A DNA stretch of 9,028 nt. Origin: JASJHI01 sp965371355. GTDB lineage: Bacteria > Actinomycetota > Acidimicrobiia > Acidimicrobiales > Ilumatobacteraceae. A model generated the notes under the pieces. The model had not been told where the DNA came from. It was given only the letters and a program-made list of their open reading frames with translations, and made no database searches. Numbering within the stretch: position 1 is the stretch's first letter; the number at the start of each line of letters is the position of its first letter. Shown in pieces: positions 5,051 to 9,028 of this stretch. The stretch is from positions 1 to 9,028 of the forward strand of contig CBDUYD010000119.1 of the NCBI GenBank assembly GCA_965371355.1. Direction: 5' to 3'. The translations under genes were made by a program, and so were the position numbers.

Positions 5051-6655
5051 TCAGGCGGAGGTCCACGGCTCGATGACGAGCATCAGGTAGTAGACCGCCG
5101 GGAGGGTGAACAGGAACCCGTCGAATCGGTCGAGGACACCACCGTGGCCCTTGATGATCGATCCGAAATCCTTGACGTCGAGGTTGCGCTTGAACATGCT
5201 CTCGGTGAGATCGCCGAGCGGCGCCATCGCAGAGATGACGATGCCGAGCATGAGGAGGTGGCTCGTGCTCGACCATGTGTCGCTGAGGTCGCGCATCCCG
5301 ATGACCACCATCACGACGAGCGTCAGGACGGTGCCGCCGAGGAATCCCTCGATCGACTTGTTCGGACTGATCCACGCGCGCAGCGGCGTCTGCCCGAACG
5401 CCGAACCGGCGAAGTACGCGCCGACATCGTTGGCGACCACCCCGATCGCGAGCAGCACGATCGTGTCGGTGCCGATCGAGTTGTCACCTCCGAAGAAGTT
5501 CGAGTAGCGCACGATCAGCGCGGCGAACGACCCGAGCATGCCGATCCACACGACCCCGAGCATCGTGATCGCCATGTTGGGCATCGGCCCGACCTCGATC
5601 GAGTTGGCTCCGATGAATCCGGCGGCGGCCGCGATGAAACAGAACGCGAGCACGATCGGGTACATCCGCTCGCCGACCCAGTACGCGGTGAGTGGGGCGG
5701 CGACACACGCCGCGACACCGGCCGCGACGACCGGCCTGTAACCCTTCTCGGTGACCTTCGAGAAGTACTCGATCGACGCGAGGCCGAGCGCGACGGTGAT
5801 GAACGCGATCGCCCCGGCCGGACGCCACATCGTCAGGAGCAGGAACGCCGCAGCGAGGCCCAGACCCACCGCGATCGCGATCGGCAGGTTGCGGTCGCCT
5901 CCGGCCGCGAGCGGCGGAGTGGATCCCGGCGGGCGCTGCTTGGCCGCAGCACGGCCTGTCGCGTCGGGCCGTCGCGTCAGGCCCGAGGGATCGGTGCCGA
6001 TCGTGATCCGTGCCGGTTCGCGCGGTGGCGCGTCGGCGATGGCGTCGGCCGACCCGGACTCGCCCGGGTCGCCCATCGGCACCGCAGTGGTGGCGTCGGC
6101 ATCGACCTGGTCGTCCTCGGCTGCCGCGTCGGGTGCTGCGTCGGGAGCTGCGTCCTCCCAGGTCAGTTCGCCGGTCGGATCTACCGGCGGCGCGGTCGTG
6201 GGCACCCCACCGGATGGATGGTCGACGTCGTCGCCTTCCTTCCAGACCGGCGCGTCACCGCTGAACGACGACCACACGTCGAGGTCGTCGGTCGGATCCG
6301 GGGAGTCACCCGCCGGCGGTTCGATTCGCGGGATGTCACCGGTTGGCGCCTCGGTCCAATGCGGCAGCGAGCCGGTGTCATCGCGCCCGAAGCTGAGGGA
6401 TTCGGACTTCGGGACAGATGTCGGCTCCGACGGTGAACCAGCGTCGGTCGAGCCCGGATCCGACGACGAGCCCAAATCCGACGATGAGTCCGAAGCCGAC
6501 GATGTCGTCGGCTGTTCGGTCGTCTCACCGAACAGCGGCCCGCCGAAGTCATCGCTGTCGAAATCGTCTATCTGGCTCTCGAGGGGTCCCCGCGGTCGCC
6601 CTTCGCTATCGTCGTCCTTCGACGAGTCATCGGATTCCCAGATGTCATCGGTCAT
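5051..6655 (-). CDS. cdsA: Phosphatidate cytidylyltransferase (CDP-diglyceride synthase) with a long acidic N-terminal extension
   Basis: Integral membrane enzyme that makes CDP-diacylglycerol from phosphatidic acid and CTP, the branch point to all major phospholipids. The enzyme core is about residues 256-534. It has multiple hydrophobic segments from residue 257, ND-GAYF (409-415), SPNKSIEG (430-437), and the family signature at 486-512 (SMFKR, then KD, then GHGGVLDRFD). One signature position that is usually Pro is Lys502. Residues 1-255 are an Asp/Ser/Glu/Pro-rich, probably disordered region without hydrophobic segments. Tryptophans occur there in short islands: near residue 6, LPHWTEAPTGDIPRI (97-111), DVWSSFSGDAPVWKEG (126-141) and near 166. 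At 534 residues it is nearly double the usual 280-300. AAGGGG lies 7 nt before the ATG. A 5-codon upstream frame (6662-6645) overlaps the start. No rlmN gene lies between cdsA and dxr, unlike in Mycobacterium. Confidence 0.95.
   Translation of the reverse strand: MTDDIWESDDSSKDDDSEGRPRGPLESQIDDFDSDDFGGPLFGETTEQPTTSSASDSSSDLGSSSDPGSTDAGSPSEPTSVPKSESLSFGRDDTGSLPHWTEAPTGDIPRIEPPAGDSPDPTDDLDVWSSFSGDAPVWKEGDDVDHPSGGVPTTAPPVDPTGELTWEDAAPDAAPDAAAEDDQVDADATTAVPMGDPGESGSADAIADAPPREPARITIGTDPSGLTRRPDATGRAAAKQRPPGSTPPLAAGGDRNLPIAIAVGLGLAAAFLLLTMWRPAGAIAFITVALGLASIEYFSKVTEKGYRPVVAAGVAACVAAPLTAYWVGERMYPIVLAFCFIAAAAGFIGANSIEVGPMPNMAITMLGVVWIGMLGSFAALIVRYSNFFGGDNSIGTDTIVLLAIGVVANDVGAYFAGSAFGQTPLRAWISPNKSIEGFLGGTVLTLVVMVVIGMRDLSDTWSSTSHLLMLGIVISAMAPLGDLTESMFKRNLDVKDFGSIIKGHGGVLDRFDGFLFTLPAVYYLMLVIEPWTSA
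6123..6158 (-). repeat. Imperfect 12-nt tandem repeat inside cdsA
   Basis: Three units close to GCTGCGTCGGGW run in tandem on the plus strand. On the coding strand they encode the Ala/Asp/Pro stretch PDAAPDAAA (171-179) in the disordered N-terminal region of CdsA. The reading frame is kept because the unit length is a multiple of three. Confidence 0.6.
6450..6503 (-). repeat. 18-nt tandem repeat, three copies, inside cdsA
   Basis: Three adjacent 18-nt units begin at 6450, 6468 and 6486. Neighbouring units match at 15 of 18 positions; on the plus strand the pattern is close to GAGYCCRRAKCCGACGAY. In the CdsA frame they give a 6-residue Ser/Asp-rich period covering about residues 52-69. This looks like in-frame repeat expansion of the disordered region. 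Confidence 0.75.
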
Positions 6656-6662
6656 GATTCAT
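6645..6662 (-). promoter_or_regulatory. Ribosome binding site with a 5-codon upstream frame overlapping the cdsA start
   Basis: The purine run AAGGGG (6668-6663) sits 7 nt before the cdsA ATG (6655-6653), a proper Shine-Dalgarno distance. Directly against it is another ATG (6662-6660) in a different frame, which reads five codons and stops at TGA 6647-6645, inside cdsA. The first ATG has no spacing from AAGGGG, so initiation there should be poor. This supports ATG 6655 as the start. A regulatory role for the minifrme is unproven. Confidence 0.3.
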
Positions 6663-6699
6663 CCCCTTCTCGCCGATCGGCCGACCACAGATTCCGCGA

Positions 6700-7257
6700 T
6701 CAGACCTGGAGCAGCTCGTGTTCCTTGCGTCCGAGCGCGGCATCGATGTGTTCGACATGTTCGTGGGTGACCTTCTCGAGTTCCTTCTCGGCCCGTTCGA
6801 GTTCGTCCGCGGAGATGTCGCTGTCCTTCTCGGCATTCTCCATCGCCTTGCGGGCGTCGCGCCGCGCCGCACGCACCACGATGCGGCCGTCCTCGGCCAT
6901 GCTCTTGACGACCTTGACGTACTCGCGACGTCGTTCCTCGGTGAGCTGTGGGAGCGACAACCTGACCGATACACCGTCGTTGTTCGGCGAGATCCCGAGA
7001 TCGCTGTCGCGAATCGCCTTCTCGATCGCCGCCAGCGCACCCTTGTCGTGCGGTTTGATCAACAGCTGGCGGGCCTCGGGTACCGAGATCGCGGCTAGCT
7101 GTTGCATTGGAACGGGAGCACCGTAGTAGTCGACGTTGAGATGCTCGACGAGAGATGGTGTCGCCCGACCGGTTCGTACCGAACCGAACTGCGTCTGGGT
7201 GTGCTCGACCGCTCCGTCCATCTTTTCCATCGCTTCGAGCAGCGTCTCGTCGATCAC
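6700..7257 (-). CDS. frr: Ribosome recycling factor
   Basis: Splits post-termination ribosomes together with EF-G in the cytosol. The length of 185 residues equals E. coli RRF. Visible family features are SVRTGRATPSLVEHL (26-40), the YYGAPVPMQQLA segment (44-55), NNDGVSVRLSLPQLTEERR (91-109) and a Lys/Arg- and Glu-rich C-terminal helix ending KEHELLQV. Together these form the three-helix bundle plus small beta domain. GTGAGG lies 2-4 nt before the ATG. A GTG codon sits in frame immediately upstream, so the start could move by one codon. A 50-nt gap follows pyrH, and 44 nt separate it from cdsA. The pyrH-frr pairing is widespread in bacteria. Confidence 0.98.
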   Translation of the reverse strand: MIDETLLEAMEKMDGAVEHTQTQFGSVRTGRATPSLVEHLNVDYYGAPVPMQQLAAISVPEARQLLIKPHDKGALAAIEKAIRDSDLGISPNNDGVSVRLSLPQLTEERRREYVKVVKSMAEDGRIVVRAARRDARKAMENAEKDSDISADELERAEKELEKVTHEHVEHIDAALGRKEHELLQV

Positions 7258-7296
7258 CTCACCAGCGTACCCAGGTCGGACGCGCGCAGAGAGGCA

Positions 7297-7308
7297 ATCG
7301 CCGGCGAT
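7297..7308. repeat. 12-bp perfect palindrome at the pyrH stop
   Basis: ATCGCC-GGCGAT is a loopless perfect palindrome overlapping the pyrH stop codon, at the start of the 50-nt pyrH-frr gap. It could be a protein site or chance. It has no U-run and is not a terminator. GATCG-type words are frequent throughout the window, which lowers its significance. Confidence 0.25.
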
Positions 7309-8066
7309 CAGAGTTCGTGGACGAGCGTGCCCTCGGTCCCACCCTGCACGATATTGCGCAGTGAGCCCGGCTTCGACATGTCGAACACGACGATCGGGAT
7401 GTCGTGGTCGCGACAGAACGCGATGGCCGTGGCATCCATCACCTTCAGATCCTTGGTCATCACCTCGAGGTACCCGATCTCGTCGTACTTCGTCGCCGTG
7501 GAATCGGCGCGGGGGTCGGCGGAGTAGATGCCGTCGACCCCGGAGTGGGTCCCCTTGATCAGCACCTCGGCCTCGAGCTCGGCCGCACGCAGCGCCGCCG
7601 CGGTATCGGTGGTGAAGAAGGGATTGCCGGTTCCGGCGGCGAAGATGACGACCCGGCCCTTCTCGAGATGGCGGACGGCCCGGCGACGGATGTAGGCCTC
7701 GGCGATACGGGGCATTTCGATCGCCGACTGGACGCGGGTGTCCTGGCCGAGACGCTCGAGGGCGTCCTGCAGGGCGAGCGCGTTCATCACGGTTCCGAGC
7801 ATGCCGATGTGATCGGACTGGGTCGCATCCATGCCGGCCAAGGAACCGGTGCGGCCGCGCCAGAAGTTGCCACCGCCGACGACGACGGCGACGTCGATGC
7901 CGAGGTTCTGCCGGAGATCGATGATGTCGCGTGCGGTCGCGTCGAGGGTCTCACCGTCGAGCCCGAATCCGGATGCTCCCGCCATCGCCTCGCCCGATGG
8001 CTTGAAGACGATGCGCTTCCAGCTCGGTCGGGATGGGCGCTCGTCGGGGTCGTTCTGATCGGTCAT
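7308..8066 (-). CDS. pyrH: Uridylate kinase (UMP kinase)
   Basis: Phosphorylates UMP to UDP with ATP in the cytosol; a hexameric amino-acid-kinase-fold enzyme of pyrimidine synthesis, unrelated to eukaryotic UMP/CMP kinases. Motifs are FKPSGEAMAG (21-30), VVGGGNFWRG (62-71), DHIGMLGTVMNALALQDALE (85-104), AAGTGNPFFTTDTAAALRAAE (143-163), the SGVDGIYSADP loop (175-185) and TKDLKVMDATAI (204-215). The first motif has Pro23 where the family usually has Leu (KLSGE). The 252 residues include a polar extension of about 16 residues before the first strand. GGAGG lies only 3 nt before the ATG, tighter than usual, but no other in-frame start would keep the phosphate-binding motif. The 115-nt gap to tsf is the largest in the block. 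Confidence 0.98.
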   Translation of the reverse strand: MTDQNDPDERPSRPSWKRIVFKPSGEAMAGASGFGLDGETLDATARDIIDLRQNLGIDVAVVVGGGNFWRGRTGSLAGMDATQSDHIGMLGTVMNALALQDALERLGQDTRVQSAIEMPRIAEAYIRRRAVRHLEKGRVVIFAAGTGNPFFTTDTAAALRAAELEAEVLIKGTHSGVDGIYSADPRADSTATKYDEIGYLEVMTKDLKVMDATAIAFCRDHDIPIVVFDMSKPGSLRNIVQGGTEGTLVHEL

Positions 8067-8181
8067 GGCCCTCCGCAGGTCGGTTGGTCGCCGACTTCCT
8101 CCCGGACGCGACGACGGCGCCGCCGACCGTACTGCACTCAGAGCGACGCCGTTCAGACGCTCAATCGACCGATGTCGTTCT
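8067..8181 (-). promoter_or_regulatory. 115-nt gap between tsf and pyrH, possible internal promoter or RNA leader
   Basis: This is the widest gap in the gene block. Near the pyrH end, GTCGG-CGACCAA-CCGAC (8095-8079 in the transcript direction) forms a 5-bp stem, 4 nt before the GGAGG of pyrH. On the transcript strand TACGGT resembles an actinobacterial -10 (TANNNT), but I see no convincing -35 at 16-18 nt. There is no U-run, so no intrinsic terminator after tsf is visible. An internal promoter for pyrH and downstream genes is plausible but not shown. Confidence 0.25.
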
Positions 8182-8970
8182 TCAGCCGATCTCGATCTGT
8201 GCGAACGCGACGATGCCGGCGCCGCCGAGGAACTGCGTGACCGTCTGCTTGTCGTCCTTCGCGTAGGGCTGGTCGAGCAGAACGACGTCCTTGTAGAAGC
8301 CGTTCATCCGACCGGTGATGATCTTTTCCATCGCCGCCTCGGGCTTGCCCTCGTTGCGGGTGATCGTCTCGAGCGTCTGACGCTCGGCGTCGACCACGTC
8401 GGCGGGTATGTCGTCGCGGCTGAGGTACTTCGGGCGGGCGAACGCGATGTGTACGGCAACGTCGTGCGCGAGATCGGCGTCGCCGCCGCTCACCTCGACG
8501 AGCACGCAGTTGACGCCGCGCCCGCCCTGGATGTGCTCGTAGGTGCCGAGCACGTTGCCGTCGGCGACCTCGATGCGAGCGAGTTCACCGAGGCCGATGT
8601 TCTCCTTGAGCGTCACCCTCAGTTCGTCGAGTTCGGTGCTGCGCTCGGCCACGGCGTCGACGCCCTTGGCTGCGACGAGGTCGGCGAGTGCGCGGGCCTC
8701 GTCCTTGAACTGGTCGGAGCCGGCGACGAAATCGGTCTCGCTCTTGAGTTCGACGAGAGCTCCGACATTGCCGTCGACGACCATGCCGACAACACCTTGT
8801 GAGGCGTCACGGTCTTCGCGCTTGGCGCTCGCGGCGAGACCCTTCTCACGGAGCCAGGTCTTCGCTTCGTCGACGTCGCCGCCGGTCGCTTCGAGCGCCT
8901 TCTTGCAGTCGAGCATGCCGACGCCCGACGATTCGCGCAGCGCCTTGACGTCTTGTGCGGTGAATGACAT
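8182..8970 (-). CDS. tsf: Translation elongation factor Ts
   Basis: Guanine-nucleotide exchange factor that recharges EF-Tu. The N-terminal UBA-like domain (1-50) carries LRESSGVGMLDCKKALEATGG (11-31) and GDVDEAKTWLREKGLA. The diagnostic TDFVA motif is at 79-83. Dimerisation subdomains follow, with YEHIQGGRG (144-152), GKPEAAMEKIITGR (208-221) and YKDVVLLDQPY (226-236). At 262 residues it is near the actinobacterial norm and shorter than the E. coli protein (283). The frame is open 45 nt further upstream, but the start is set at ATG 8970 (MSFTAQDVKAL). That ATG has GGAGG 9-10 nt upstream and matches family N-termini. The upstream extension would overlap the rpsB end. Four bases separate it from the rpsB stop, so the two are surely cotranscribed. 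Confidence 0.97.
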   Translation of the reverse strand: MSFTAQDVKALRESSGVGMLDCKKALEATGGDVDEAKTWLREKGLAASAKREDRDASQGVVGMVVDGNVGALVELKSETDFVAGSDQFKDEARALADLVAAKGVDAVAERSTELDELRVTLKENIGLGELARIEVADGNVLGTYEHIQGGRGVNCVLVEVSGGDADLAHDVAVHIAFARPKYLSRDDIPADVVDAERQTLETITRNEGKPEAAMEKIITGRMNGFYKDVVLLDQPYAKDDKQTVTQFLGGAGIVAFAQIEIG

Positions 8971-8974
8971 CTGC

Positions 8975-9028
8975 TCAGCCCTCCGTGTTCTCGGCATCTG
9001 CGGCAGCGAGGGCATCCTCGACAGCGAC
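8975..9028 (-). CDS. rpsB: 30S ribosomal protein S2, C-terminal end (partial)
   Basis: On the minus strand the last 18 codons of an open frame end in TGA at 8977-8975, giving the tail VAVEDALAAADAENTEG. An acidic, Ala-rich tail of this kind is typical of actinobacterial S2. The position directly before tsf, with a 4-nt gap, is the near-universal place of rpsB. The tail alone carries no diagnostic motif, so the name rests mainly on gene order. Its 3' end contains the GGAGG used by tsf. The rest of the gene and the main promoter of the block lie beyond the window. Confidence 0.8.
   Translation of the reverse strand, partial: VAVEDALAAADAENTEG

Noticed and set aside
3928..5076. Plus-strand frame of 382 codons opposite dxr
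   Set aside because: It lies antisense to an intact Dxr with all active-site motifs. No domain or hydrophobic pattern is visible, only Arg/Asp/His-rich shadow sequence.
4988..6436. Long plus-strand frame of 482 codons opposite cdsA
   Set aside because: The opposite strand encodes a clear CdsA with its family signature. The plus-strand translation is Arg/Asp-rich low complexity, as expected from the complement of GC-rich codons.
7404..8240. Plus-strand frame of 278 codons opposite pyrH
   Set aside because: PyrH on the minus strand is complete and motif-rich; the plus-strand product has no recognisable features.
8971..9015. Longer tsf start at 9015
   Set aside because: It would run antisense-free but out of frame through the rpsB end. 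The ATG at 8970 has a proper GGAGG and matches EF-Ts N-termini.
1..9028. CRISPR array, tRNA, rRNA, insertion sequence, toxin-antitoxin pair or defence system
   Set aside because: No spaced direct repeats, terminal inverted repeats, transposase or nuclease motifs, or RNA-gene folds were seen. Apart from short gaps, the window is fully occupied by housekeeping genes.

Overview
The window is GC-rich, strongly biased to G or C at third codon positions, and carries a housekeeping block in the order typical of Actinomycetota. The short core genes together with long acidic or basic tails suggest a deep-branching actinobacterium such as Acidimicrobiia (Ilumatobacter-like). That placement is an inference from gene order and protein style, not from a marker phylogeny.

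Layout. Seven complete genes and one partial gene lie head-to-tail on the minus strand. In transcription order, from high to low coordinates, they are rpsB (3' end only), tsf, pyrH, frr, cdsA, dxr, rseP/rip1 and ispG. Spacing tightens along the block: 4 nt (rpsB-tsf), 115, 50, 44, 13, a 4-nt ATGA overlap (dxr-rseP) and 4 nt (rseP-ispG). A class I mannose-6-phosphate isomerase gene (manA) lies on the plus strand and converges on ispG with only 27 nt between the stops. At the left edge, the first 113 bases encode the start of another minus-strand gene, divergent from manA. It is cut by the window end and easy to miss. A 124-bp spacer (114-237) separates the two divergent starts.

How the genes work together. 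rpsB, tsf, pyrH and frr supply the ribosome, translation elongation, pyrimidine nucleotides and ribosome recycling. cdsA makes CDP-diacylglycerol for phospholipids. dxr and ispG are the second and penultimate enzymes of the MEP isoprenoid pathway. rseP is a site-2 intramembrane metalloprotease. The block therefore couples translation capacity to membrane-lipid and isoprenoid supply. The order dxr-rip1-ispG also occurs in Mycobacterium.

No mobile element, CRISPR array, tRNA, rRNA or new multi-gene system is visible. What stands out is at the protein level. CdsA carries a roughly 255-residue acidic, probably disordered N-terminal region with regularly placed tryptophan islands. The M50 protease has an extra hydrophobic segment and a charged tail ahead of HELGH. 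A few family motifs carry unusual residues. The three distal genes lack Shine-Dalgarno sequences and appear to depend on translational coupling.
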